Below, in pieces: positions 4,349 through 11,758 of a stretch of DNA of 11,758 nucleotides (its first letter is position 1; every line of letters begins with the position of its first letter). Below the pieces are notes generated by a model. The model worked only from the letters and a program-made list of their open reading frames with translations. It had not been told where the DNA came from and did not search any database. The DNA is from Gammaproteobacteria bacterium. Lineage in GTDB: Bacteria; Pseudomonadota; Gammaproteobacteria; Xanthomonadales; Marinicellaceae. The stretch lies in NCBI GenBank assembly GCA_030426705.1, contig JAUHXW010000065.1, positions 1 through 11,758 on the forward strand, read 5' to 3'. The translations under genes and the position numbers were made by a program.

Positions 4349-6170
4349 CGTCAAAGAGACCTTTGCTCAATTCATGAACAAAGATAATAAGTTTAAAAAT
4401 GAGCCACTCTGCGTTGAAAAAAAAGTTTTTGGAAAACTTTTTCACGCAAGCCCCAAAGGGGTGAAGCGCAGGGAAGCGCTGAATAAACTTGCCAATAACA
4501 GGCTCGTTTTGTTGTTTAGGCGGCTTGCCGAAGGCAAAAAGCCTGAACATAAAAAGCGAAATAGCCGTGTATTGGACTGCATTTTCCGCCTTGATTGGCT
4601 CATTTTTAATTCTTCTTTTCAATTGCCCAGAATCAAGCAAAGGTCTCTTACATTCCTTTTTCTGATGTTTTTCCTGGTAGCTTGTGAAAAACAGGTGGAT
4701 GACTTAATACCATTGTCTGAATTTCCACCCATGACTTCTGACGAGATGGACAACAGTGTGATAAATCACATCAATGAATTGGTTGCTCAAGTAGAAATTG
4801 ATACCAAGCAAAATTCATTGGAACAACAATTTGTAGCTTGGAAAAAACTGGCCAACGCTTTACATAACTATGAGCTTTATGGTGCTGCAGAATTGGCTTA
4901 CTTAAATGCACTTAGGTTTGACTTGGATAAGGCCAAACTGAATTATCAATTGGGTCACCTCTATAGGTTACAAGCCAAGTATGAATCCAGCAATGAAAGA
5001 TTTCTTAAATCCTTGAAGTTATCGAAAGATTATCCGCCCATTTATAATAATTTGGCTGAAAATTATTTTGACATGGGGGAGTTGGAACCCGCCAGCAAAT
5101 ATATTCAACAATCGCTTGATTTTAATAAAAACGAACCTTATGCCTTGCAAATCTACGGTAATATTTTGTCACAATCAGGTCAAATTGATTTAGCCGTCAA
5201 GATGTATGAAAAGGCATTGTCACAACAACCACAAGCCAATAAGCTCTATTTTTTGCTGGCGCAGTTATATCAACAAAAAGGATTGCCCGAAATGGCAGAA
5301 AAGTATCGCAGTAAAGGAGGAGATGATTCTGTCAGAACACTGGATCTTTGGCTCAGCGAAGTCACAGAAGAAATTCAGGGCTTTAATTACTTTGTCAAAA
5401 AAGCACAACAACATTTCAATAAAGGCGATTATCAGGGAGCCATTCACTGGGTTGATAAAGCTTCTGCAGACAGGCCTGAGGGTTTCACTATTAATATGAT
5501 TAAGGGTGTGTTACAAGTTGGGTTGGGTAATTATCAAGATGGATTGCGATATTTTGAGCAAGCGCATGACATCAGACCAAGAGACTTTAAAGTTAATTTA
5601 AATTTAGGGACGGTGTATAAACAAGTGGGAGCTTATCAAAAATCCATTCAGTTTTATCAACAAGCCTTAAATATTAAACCTAATCACATGGTCGCCAGAA
5701 TCAATTACGCTGATTCGCTTTGCCAGGCTGGTGATTATAAGCAAGCTTTGAATGAATCAACACAATTGCTTGAGACTGATGTCAAGCAACAGGCTTTGCT
5801 CTTAGGGGTCAAATGTCAAATTCAACACAAAAGATATCACCGAGCATACCTATGGGTGAAAGAACATATTGATGAAGTTAGGAATAATCCTGCATTTATT
5901 GAATATGCTGTATTGCTTTTGGTGGCATCGCCTATAGATGATGACAGGAATGCAGCATTGGCGTTAAGTTGGCTTAAGACCTTGATGCAAAAACAGCCAA
6001 CAAATAAGCAACGTCAGCTTTTGGTTATGGCTCTGATGGAAAGCAATCAATTTAATGAAGCTGCAAATGTGCTTAAACAGGTAAAACCGTCAGCTGATTT
6101 GTATTTGCAGAATCAGTACCTCAAACAGTTGATTGCAGGAAGGCAGGTATATCGGTTGAGTGAATTTTAG
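4338..6170 (+). CDS. TPR-repeat lipoprotein with its start region occupied by a repeat element
   Basis: The open frame from ATG 4338 has 610 codons. Residues about 160-330 and 350-560 are tandem tetratricopeptide repeats (for example YPPIYNNLAENYFDMGELEPA and NLGTVYKQVGAYQKSIQFY), an alpha-helical scaffold for protein contacts. A lipoprotein signal (QRSLTFLFLMFFLVAC, residues 101-116, Cys116 lipidated, Glu at +2) sits deep inside the frame; a working signal should begin at the N-terminus. Nearly everything between codon 6 and this signal is the inverted-repeat element at 4354-4649. MKNNVK joined directly to the hydrophobic segment would make a normal signal, so the ancestral start was probably 4338. 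A TTG at 4623 in the same frame (giving MPRIKQRSLTFLFLMFF...) is a possible present start, without a clear ribosome site. The gene overlaps the CRTAC1 gene by 11 bases. CRTAC1-type propellers are often fused to TPRs in other proteins, so the two products likely act together at the envelope. Confidence 0.8.
   Translation: MKNNVKETFAQFMNKDNKFKNEPLCVEKKVFGKLFHASPKGVKRREALNKLANNRLVLLFRRLAEGKKPEHKKRNSRVLDCIFRLDWLIFNSSFQLPRIKQRSLTFLFLMFFLVACEKQVDDLIPLSEFPPMTSDEMDNSVINHINELVAQVEIDTKQNSLEQQFVAWKKLANALHNYELYGAAELAYLNALRFDLDKAKLNYQLGHLYRLQAKYESSNERFLKSLKLSKDYPPIYNNLAENYFDMGELEPASKYIQQSLDFNKNEPYALQIYGNILSQSGQIDLAVKMYEKALSQQPQANKLYFLLAQLYQQKGLPEMAEKYRSKGGDDSVRTLDLWLSEVTEEIQGFNYFVKKAQQHFNKGDYQGAIHWVDKASADRPEGFTINMIKGVLQVGLGNYQDGLRYFEQAHDIRPRDFKVNLNLGTVYKQVGAYQKSIQFYQQALNIKPNHMVARINYADSLCQAGDYKQALNESTQLLETDVKQQALLLGVKCQIQHKRYHRAYLWVKEHIDEVRNNPAFIEYAVLLLVASPIDDDRNAALALSWLKTLMQKQPTNKQRQLLVMALMESNQFNEAANVLKQVKPSADLYLQNQYLKQLIAGRQVYRLSEF
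4354..4649. mobile_element. MITE-like element with terminal inverted repeats
   Basis: AAGAGACCTTTGCT (4354-4367) is the exact inverse of AGCAAAGGTCTCTT (4636-4649). A second exact inverted block, TTAAAAATGAGCC (4393-4405), matches GGCTCATTTTTAA (4597-4609). The bases between them also pair imperfectly, giving arms of about 52 bases on a 296-base element. Inside are four hairpins: AAAAAGTTTT/AAAACTTTTT (4420-4442), CCCCAAAGGGG (4451-4461), AGCGC/GCGCT (4465-4480) and GGCTTGCC/GGCAAAAAGCC (4522-4543). It has no transposase and no stop codon in the TPR frame. I see no convincing target-site duplication. It could instead be a structured RNA segment of the operon, but arms reaching the ends favour a mobile miniature element. 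Confidence 0.65.
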
Positions 6171-6206
6171 CTTTGAGGATAAATACACTCTGGAACTAAA
6201 ACGCTG

Positions 6207-6266
6207 AACCCGAATATTTCATCAGTAAATGGAATATTCAGGTTAAAGGCCTTTGCTACAAAGCCT
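6207..6266. other. Two hairpins between converging TPR and typA genes
   Basis: AACC-C-GAATATT-T-CAT (6207-6222) pairs with ATG-G-AATATTC-A-GGTT (6228-6244) as a long interrupted stem around CAGTAA. A second hairpin, AGGCCTTTG-CTA-CAAAGCCT (6247-6266), follows directly. Neither has a long T tract on either strand, so they may be weak bidirectional terminators or 3' end stabilisers for the TPR and typA transcripts. Confidence 0.4.
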
Positions 6267-6299
6267 CCTGAACAAGAAGCCAACAAACAATTATTTCAA

Positions 6300-8117
6300 T
6301 CAAGCTTCGCGACTGGCACGTTTGCGTTCGTGTTCCAGCAGGAATCGTTTGCGAACGCGGATTTCATCCGGTGTCACTTCGACCAGTTCGTCATCTTCGA
6401 TGAATTCCATGGATTGTTCCAGGGTCATTTTGATGGGTGGTACCAAGTTCAAGGCATCGTCTTTGCCGGCGGCACGGACATTGGTCAATTGTTTGCCTTT
6501 CAAAGGATTGACCGTTAAATCATTGTCACGGGAGTGAATGCCGATGACCTGACCTTCATAGACCTCTACATTGGCATCGATCAACAAACGACCGCGGTCT
6601 TGTAAGTTGAACAGGGCATAACCCAGCGCTTTACCTGTGCCTTTGGATATCAGCACCCCATTTTTACGGCCACGTTCAATGGTGTTGAGTTTACGACCGT
6701 AATGATCAAAAACGTGAGTCAAAATACCTGAACCCGATGTGGTGGTTTTGAATTCAGATTGGTAGCCAATCAAACCACGGGCTGGAATAATGAAGGTCAA
6801 ACGTACGCGGCCTGTGGCATCAGGTACGATGTCTTTAACCTCGGCACGACGACCCAATAATTGTTCCATGACCGAACCCTGGTGTTCCTGTTCGATGTCC
6901 ACCACCAAATCTTCATAGGGTTCACACATTTCACCGTCGATTTCACGGTAAATCACTTGTGGTCTTGAAATGGCCAATTCAAAACCTTCTCGACGCATGG
7001 TTTCAATCAATACAGATAAGTGTAACTCGCCACGACCGGATACTTTGAACTGGTCAGAGTTTTCGGTTTCTTCAACCCGCAAAGCCACGTTATATGTGGT
7101 TTCACGTTCCAGGCGATCCTTGATTTGACGTGAAGTCAAAAACTTACCGCTTTTACCAGCAAATGGTGAGTCATTAACGCAAAACAACATCGAAATAGTT
7201 GGTTCATCGACTGTCAATGGTGGCAAAGCTTCAACATGATCACGGTTACATAAAGTGTCAGAAATCCCGATGCCATCGATGCCCGAAATGGCCACAATGT
7301 CACCTGCAGAAGCTTCACTCACTTCAATGCGTTCCAAGCCTTTGAAACCAAATATTTTCAGGATTCTACCATTGCGGGTATTGCCTTCTGCATCAATTAC
7401 AGACACTGGCGTGTTGGTCTTAACCGAACCTTTTTTGATGCGACCAATACCAATCAAGCCCAAAAAACTGTTGTAATCCAGAGTTGAAACCTGCATCTGG
7501 AAAGGTGCGTCGACATCGACATCAGGCGGTGACACTTTCTGGGTAATGGTTTCAAACAACGGGCGCATGTCCCCTTCGCGCACATCGTCTTCCTCAGAGG
7601 CATAGCCATTGATGGCTGAGGCGTAAATAATTGGGAAGTCCAGTTGTTCATCGGTGGCACCCAAAGAATCAAATAAATCAAAAGTCTGATCAATCACCCA
7701 TTGCACCCGTGCACCATCACGATCCACTTTATTGACCACAACCACCGGCGTGAATCCCATTTCAAAGGCTTTTTGAGTTACGAAGCGGGTTTGTGGCATG
7801 GGCCCATCAACCGCATCAACCAGCAACAACACCGAATCAACCATACTCAACACACGTTCAACCTCACCGCCGAAGTCGGCATGGCCCGGGGTGTCTACGA
7901 TGTTGATTTTATAGCCTTCCCATTCTATTGAAGTGTTCTTGGAAAGAATGGTGATACCACGTTCCTTTTCCAAATCGTTTGAATCCATCAAGCGGTTGGG
8001 GTCATCGGCACGATCACCGAGTGTGCCTGACTGTTTCAACAATTCATCAACAAGGGTGGTTTTGCCGTGGTCAACGTGAGCGATGATGGCAATATTTCTG
8101 ATGTTATCTGTAGACAT
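6300..8117 (-). CDS. typA: Ribosome-associated translational GTPase TypA/BipA
   Basis: The 605-residue product matches the usual TypA length of about 607. It is a cytoplasmic GTPase that binds the ribosome at the elongation factor site and supports 50S subunit assembly, with roles in stress and low-temperature growth. The GTPase motifs are complete: P-loop AHVDHGKT (13-20), switch I RGITI (53-57), DTPGH (75-79) and NKVD (129-132). Elongation factor domains II, III and V and the TypA-specific C-terminal region follow, ending in a basic tail (RKRFLLEHERKRASREA). The frame is open 17 codons further upstream, but the ATG at 8117 gives MSTDNIRNIAIIAHVDHGKT, matching known TypA starts, and the upstream codons overlap the promoter. 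It converges with the TPR gene and diverges from htpX. Confidence 0.96.
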   Translation of the reverse strand: MSTDNIRNIAIIAHVDHGKTTLVDELLKQSGTLGDRADDPNRLMDSNDLEKERGITILSKNTSIEWEGYKINIVDTPGHADFGGEVERVLSMVDSVLLLVDAVDGPMPQTRFVTQKAFEMGFTPVVVVNKVDRDGARVQWVIDQTFDLFDSLGATDEQLDFPIIYASAINGYASEEDDVREGDMRPLFETITQKVSPPDVDVDAPFQMQVSTLDYNSFLGLIGIGRIKKGSVKTNTPVSVIDAEGNTRNGRILKIFGFKGLERIEVSEASAGDIVAISGIDGIGISDTLCNRDHVEALPPLTVDEPTISMLFCVNDSPFAGKSGKFLTSRQIKDRLERETTYNVALRVEETENSDQFKVSGRGELHLSVLIETMRREGFELAISRPQVIYREIDGEMCEPYEDLVVDIEQEHQGSVMEQLLGRRAEVKDIVPDATGRVRLTFIIPARGLIGYQSEFKTTTSGSGILTHVFDHYGRKLNTIERGRKNGVLISKGTGKALGYALFNLQDRGRLLIDANVEVYEGQVIGIHSRDNDLTVNPLKGKQLTNVRAAGKDDALNLVPPIKMTLEQSMEFIEDDELVEVTPDEIRVRKRFLLEHERKRASREA

Positions 8118-8140
8118 ATTGAGCTGCCGGAGCTTTAAAA

Positions 8141-8153
8141 GCCGCGCATTATA
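8141..8153 (-). promoter_or_regulatory. Probable typA promoter -10 with GC-rich discriminator
   Basis: On the minus strand TATAAT (8153 down to 8148) is followed by GCGCGGC. This GC-rich discriminator is the kind seen in growth-rate or stringently controlled promoters. The transcript would start near 8141, giving a leader of about 24 bases before the ATG at 8117. I find no good -35 at the right distance, so an activator may be needed or the call may be incomplete. Confidence 0.5.
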
Positions 8154-8238
8154 GCGTAACAGCAACAAATTATTGCTACTTTTGCCCCAACAAGCGTTTA
8201 TTTGTGCTATTTTCTGTTAAATAGGACTTTTGGCAGGC

Positions 8239-8266
8239 TTGAGGTTTGTTGGATTGAACCTATTAA
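8239..8266 (+). promoter_or_regulatory. Possible htpX promoter
   Basis: TTGAGG (8239-8244) and TATTAA (8261-8266) are 16 bases apart, each with four consensus matches, placing a transcript start near 8273 and a leader of about 50 bases. No heat-shock (sigma-32) or Cpx-type site is clear, although htpX genes in enterobacteria are stress-induced. Confidence 0.3.
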
Positions 8267-8322
8267 TGTCACAAGAATCTAAAGGAAGGTTCTGGGAATT
8301 GTTTGATTTAAAGGTAAAGTTA

Positions 8323-9225
8323 ATGAAAAGAGTATTTTTATTTGTTGCCACTAATATTGCTGTATTGGCAGTGATTTCAGTGGTGATGCGGGTGTTTGGT
8401 TTTGACCATTACATGACGCAAAATGGATTGAATTATACGGCCCTGGCAGTGTTTTCAATCTTGTGGGGTTCAGTAGGTTCATTAATTTCTTTGGCGATGT
8501 CCAAATGGGTGGCCAAAAAAACCATGGGTGTGCATGTGATAGAACAACCGCGTGATGCCGATGAGCAATGGTTGGTTGACACCGTGCGCCGTCAGGCTGA
8601 AGATGCTGGCATTGGTATGCCGGAAGTTGGTGTGTTTAATTCACCCAGTCCCAATGCCTTTGCAACGGGCATGAAGAAAAATGATTCTTTGGTTGCCGTC
8701 AGCACGGGTCTGTTACAAACCATGAAACGCAATGAAGTAGAAGCTGTATTAGGACACGAAGTGGCTCATGTAGCCAACGGAGATATGGTGACGATGGCAT
8801 TGATTCAAGGTATCCTTAATGCCTTTGTTATCTTCTTTTCGCGCGTCATTGGTTATGCCATCGCAGCAGCCTCACGAGATTCCAGAGGCAATGCCTATGG
8901 TCTTGGCTATTTTATTGGTACCTTGATTGCACAGATTGTTCTCGGATTTCTGGCTGCCATCATTATTAATTCATTTTCCAGATGGCGGGAATTTCATGCC
9001 GATGAAGGTGGTGCCAGACTGGCCGGTAATCAGAACATGATTGATGCTCTGAAAGCCTTACAAAGAAACAATAACACCGAAAAACTGGAAGGTGAATTTG
9101 CGGCCTTTGGCATTTCAGGTGGTAAAGCCACCCTGGCCAAATTGTTCTCAACTCATCCACCCTTAGAGGATCGCATTGCAGCTTTGGAGAAAGCTCAATA
9201 TTCTAGCAATCAGGTCATCAGTTGA
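8323..9225 (+). CDS. htpX: Membrane zinc metalloprotease HtpX (M48B family)
   Basis: HtpX is an inner-membrane zinc endopeptidase that takes part in quality control of misfolded membrane proteins alongside FtsH. The product has 300 residues. Two N-terminal membrane segments (about 4-24 and 38-58) come first, then a cytoplasmic catalytic region with HEVAH (His145, Glu146, His149). Two further hydrophobic segments follow (about 157-180 and 194-216), then the third zinc ligand Glu223 in WREFHADEGGA. STHPPLEDRI near the C-terminus is also typical. The frame is open from a TTG at 8230, but the ATG at 8323 has AAGGT 7 bases before it and begins MKRVFLFVATNIAVLAV, the usual HtpX start. The gene diverges from typA and ends just before a strong terminator. 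Confidence 0.96.
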   Translation: MKRVFLFVATNIAVLAVISVVMRVFGFDHYMTQNGLNYTALAVFSILWGSVGSLISLAMSKWVAKKTMGVHVIEQPRDADEQWLVDTVRRQAEDAGIGMPEVGVFNSPSPNAFATGMKKNDSLVAVSTGLLQTMKRNEVEAVLGHEVAHVANGDMVTMALIQGILNAFVIFFSRVIGYAIAAASRDSRGNAYGLGYFIGTLIAQIVLGFLAAIIINSFSRWREFHADEGGARLAGNQNMIDALKALQRNNNTEKLEGEFAAFGISGGKATLAKLFSTHPPLEDRIAALEKAQYSSNQVIS

Positions 9226-9241
9226 GATTTGTTTGAAGTAC

Positions 9242-9271
9242 AAAAAAAGCCGGCATGTGCCGGCTTTTTTT
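9242..9271. terminator. Bidirectional rho-independent terminator between htpX and the TonB receptor gene
   Basis: GCCGGCA (9249-9255) and TGCCGGC (9258-9264) form a perfect GC-rich stem with a TG loop. It is flanked by seven A on the left and seven T on the right, so it has a T tract for both strands. It lies 16 bases after the htpX stop and 18 bases beyond the stop of the converging receptor gene. Confidence 0.93.
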
Positions 9272-9289
9272 ATGCTTTGAATCGAATGA

Positions 9290-11758
9290 TTATTCAAAAA
9301 ACATGCGGAAGCCAACTTGAGCGGTCCAGCCGTATTTTTCAATTTGAGCCAATCGGCTGTGATCACCAAAAAATGCATACAAAGGTTCATTGTTTAAATT
9401 GATACCTTCTGCATAAATTTGGAAACGGTCATTGATTTGATATTTTGCTGAAATATCAAACTGCAAATGCTCATCCACGAATAAATCTACGCTGGGGTCA
9501 TCCAATTCAGTAATTTCTTCAAAATACTGGTCACGAAAAGTCCACGCCGCCCGTAGACTGAAACCATTTTTTTCATAACCCAAAGCCACGTTAGCCACAT
9601 TGTCTGATTGACGTGGCAAACTGATGTCCTGCGTTCTGAAGTCCAAACCAGCGGAAGAGTCGGTGTGCGTGTAGTTGGCTGAAACAATCAAACCATCCCA
9701 GGGTGCGGGTAAGAATTTCAATTGTTGCGCATAGTTTAATTCCAGACCAAATAGCTCGGCATCTGAACCATTCAACGGTTTGATGACTTCATCAAATTCA
9801 GCATACTCATCGGTACCAGCGACATCGGCACGAACGATGAAGTTCTTGATGTCTTTATAAAATACACCCGCGGAGATGACTGCGATGTCCCCAGGATAAA
9901 ATTCCAAACTGAGGTCATAGTTTTGTGCTGTCAATGGTTTTAGCAGTGGATTTCCTACCTCCGCTTTGCGTTCAACTTCACCATCATCTTCTTCAATTTC
10001 AAGTAATTCCAATGGCGCTGAATCACCAAAATTAGGACGCACCAATGATTCTGAAGCAGCCGCTCTTAACACCAATTGATCATTGAATTCATGGATAAAA
10101 TTCAATGAAGGCAATAAGTTGGCATAATTCTTTTTCACTTTAAGGTCAGCATAAGTGGCGTCACCGTCATTGACTTGATCATCAATGGTTACACGCACGC
10201 CATTGGCCGTAAACTCAGTACGTTCTAGGCGCAAACCACCAATCCATTTGCTGTTGCCTGTTTGGTAGCGAGCCATCATATAAGCAGCGGTGATGTCTTC
10301 AGAAACGTCGTAGTCAGCACCAATGGACTCAATGCCTGAGTCTTCAGCATCAAACTCAAAACCATTCATGCCACTGAAGAAAAAGTCAGAGAAACTGCGG
10401 CGATTGACCACAGCACCAAAAGGTTGTGAGAAATGACTGACTGGTCTGCCAGCAAAATCAGCCAGCGTGTAGTCCTGTCCAAAACCATCAAAAATAATGA
10501 TATTTTGGTCATTGTATTTATCTCTGTTACGCTGTTTGAAGCCAAACTTAAAATAGGCATCCTGATCATCGGCGATTTGTACCCTGCGCTTGAAATTCAA
10601 GGCAAAACTGGTTTCTTCATCTTCAGTGATATTATCAGCGAATTCAACGGCATCCAATTCATAGTTGGCGGCTTGTAGTGAGGCTTCAGAGGCATTGATA
10701 CCCGGTATGCGGGTAGTGGTATTCAAACCCATGTTGAAATCGTTCTCAAAAGTGACGTCAATGCGGTTGGGTTCTTGTTCTTCAGATTTTGAATAGCCCA
10801 GGGCATAATCGATTTCCCAGTCATTGACCCAATGCTCACCACCAAAAACATAGGATTGAATGGTTTGGGTTTCCAAACGTGCTTTCAGTTCCTTTTGTAC
10901 TTCAACATCGGAAAACTCAATTTGACCACCATCAACACTGACGACATCACCTTTGTCCCATTTGATTTCGTTTCTTAAACGGGTTTCATTGTCTTCAAAA
11001 TCACTGAACAAGGTGCGGAAATAAAACGACGAATAATCACTGGCCTGATAGTCCATATTGAATGCCACACCCAATCGTTCACGGGTGATGGTGTAGTCTC
11101 TTTGTTCCGTTTCAGGTGGTAACATGATGTCACCAGCAGGTGTTTCAAATTCTTCCCAACCACCGTCGGTCTCTAAGTTATCTGAACCAAAGGAACGGTC
11201 AAACCAACTGACCGACGCCGCAATCCCAAAATTATCATAGCCATCACCCAAGGAGAACAGGTTGGTATAAGTGCCGGATAATTTTGGGCTGAACTCATCA
11301 ACCAAATCATTGTATGAGCTTTCCAATCTCAGATTAAAGGTTTGACCACCTCGGTCAAAAGCACTCAATGATTTGACATCAATATTTCCACCCAAAGAAT
11401 CACCGTCTTTGTCAGCGCGAACAGTTTTACTGACGGTTACTTCTTCAATCAAATCAGATGGAATGACATCCAATGCCACTTGTCGATCGGTGGCTTCGGC
11501 TGATGGTAACGAAACACCATTGATTGAAATGGCGTTGAAGTTGGGGTCCATACCCCTTACTGTGATGAAACGGCCTTCACCTTGATCCCGGGTAATCGAA
11601 ATGCCAGGAACCCGTTGCAAAGCTTCGGTCACGTTTTGGTCTGGTAATTGACCCACAGCATCCGCAGAGAGTACATTAACCAGATTTTCTGCATTTTTTT
11701 GTTTGTTCATCGACATGGACAGACCGGCAGCCTGACCCACAACCAAAATGTTGTCCAT
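9290..11758 (-). CDS. TonB-dependent outer-membrane receptor (Xanthomonas/Caulobacter type), N-terminus outside window
   Basis: The product imports an unidentified substrate across the outer membrane using TonB energy. In the 822 residues visible, a TonB-box-like NILVVGQ (3-9) is followed by the plug domain (about 22-132: NLVNVLSADAVGQLPDQNVTEAL, ISITRDQGEGRFITVRGM, ISINGVSLPS, GGNIDV) and a barrel of alternating aromatic strands to the end. The plug wording (QLPDQNVTEALQRVPGISI, KTVRADKDGDSLGG) fits the TonB-Xanth-Caul family. The first ATG sits exactly at the window edge and no signal peptide is present, so the true start and signal, perhaps with an N-terminal carboxypeptidase-regulatory-like domain, lie beyond position 11758. 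The chain ends in VGFRMFFE rather than the usual terminal aromatic residue. No neighbouring transporter or enzyme hints at the substrate. Confidence 0.92.
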   Translation of the reverse strand: MDNILVVGQAAGLSMSMNKQKNAENLVNVLSADAVGQLPDQNVTEALQRVPGISITRDQGEGRFITVRGMDPNFNAISINGVSLPSAEATDRQVALDVIPSDLIEEVTVSKTVRADKDGDSLGGNIDVKSLSAFDRGGQTFNLRLESSYNDLVDEFSPKLSGTYTNLFSLGDGYDNFGIAASVSWFDRSFGSDNLETDGGWEEFETPAGDIMLPPETEQRDYTITRERLGVAFNMDYQASDYSSFYFRTLFSDFEDNETRLRNEIKWDKGDVVSVDGGQIEFSDVEVQKELKARLETQTIQSYVFGGEHWVNDWEIDYALGYSKSEEQEPNRIDVTFENDFNMGLNTTTRIPGINASEASLQAANYELDAVEFADNITEDEETSFALNFKRRVQIADDQDAYFKFGFKQRNRDKYNDQNIIIFDGFGQDYTLADFAGRPVSHFSQPFGAVVNRRSFSDFFFSGMNGFEFDAEDSGIESIGADYDVSEDITAAYMMARYQTGNSKWIGGLRLERTEFTANGVRVTIDDQVNDGDATYADLKVKKNYANLLPSLNFIHEFNDQLVLRAAASESLVRPNFGDSAPLELLEIEEDDGEVERKAEVGNPLLKPLTAQNYDLSLEFYPGDIAVISAGVFYKDIKNFIVRADVAGTDEYAEFDEVIKPLNGSDAELFGLELNYAQQLKFLPAPWDGLIVSANYTHTDSSAGLDFRTQDISLPRQSDNVANVALGYEKNGFSLRAAWTFRDQYFEEITELDDPSVDLFVDEHLQFDISAKYQINDRFQIYAEGINLNNEPLYAFFGDHSRLAQIEKYGWTAQVGFRMFFE

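Noticed and set aside
4329..4640. A 103-codon minus-strand open frame across the start of the TPR gene
   Set aside because: It lies almost entirely in the inverted-repeat element, has no ribosome site or known domain, and is explained by the stop-free composition of the element.
4352..4644. CAAAG on both sides (4352-4356 and 4640-4644) as a target-site duplication
   Set aside because: The right copy lies inside the perfect terminal inverted repeat, and removing the interval would put the lipoprotein signal out of frame with the ATG at 4338.
8118..8168. Longer typA start giving 17 extra residues
   Set aside because: The extra codons cover the TATAAT promoter element, and the product from 8117 already matches the normal TypA N-terminus.
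1..11758. Defence system, prophage, toxin-antitoxin or biosynthetic cluster
   Set aside because: No nuclease, methyltransferase, integrase, phage structural gene, small paired antitoxin/toxin frames or cas gene is visible; the genes are housekeeping, envelope or secreted proteins.

Overview
The window looks like a piece of a gammaproteobacterial chromosome with moderate to low GC. It carries typA/bipA, htpX, a Xanthomonas/Caulobacter-type TonB-dependent receptor, Sec and lipoprotein signal peptides, and a secreted P-domain protein ending in an IIFENGFE motif. I remember such endings from Marinicella-like and xanthomonad-related bacteria. That placement is inference from memory, not from a search.

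Left region (1-1847): the last codons of an unidentified gene lead into an arginine deiminase/amidinotransferase-superfamily hydrolase (132-977). About 870 bases without a gene follow. They hold three related long hairpin repeats (975-1110, 1119-1286, 1561-1688), two of them sharing an identical 45-base arm, and a different short palindromic repeat (1349-1384). The stretch ends in a probable promoter whose spacer contains the perfect palindrome TTACCGGTAA.

Middle region (1848-6170): a small, very acidic secreted P-domain protein has its own strong ribosome binding site and terminator. Next is a two-gene operon behind an extended -10 promoter: an FG-GAP/VCBS plus ASPIC/UnbV (CRTAC1-type) lipoprotein, then a TPR lipoprotein whose start codon overlaps the first gene's stop. 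The first ~100 codons of the TPR reading frame are almost entirely a 296-base element with inverted-repeat ends and several internal hairpins. It looks like a miniature inverted-repeat element inserted between the start codon and the lipoprotein signal peptide.

Right region (6171-11758): the translational GTPase gene typA/bipA (minus) and the membrane protease gene htpX (plus) diverge from a shared 205-base intergenic region. htpX ends at a perfect bidirectional hairpin terminator that also serves the converging TonB-dependent receptor gene (minus), whose N-terminus lies beyond the window edge. These are ordinary housekeeping or envelope genes.

I see no defence system, CRISPR array, tRNA, rRNA, integrase or transposase. 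The most interesting content is non-coding: the hairpin repeat family and the element at the start of the TPR lipoprotein gene. Next are the adjacent CRTAC1/TPR lipoprotein pair and the C-terminal motif of the P-domain protein.
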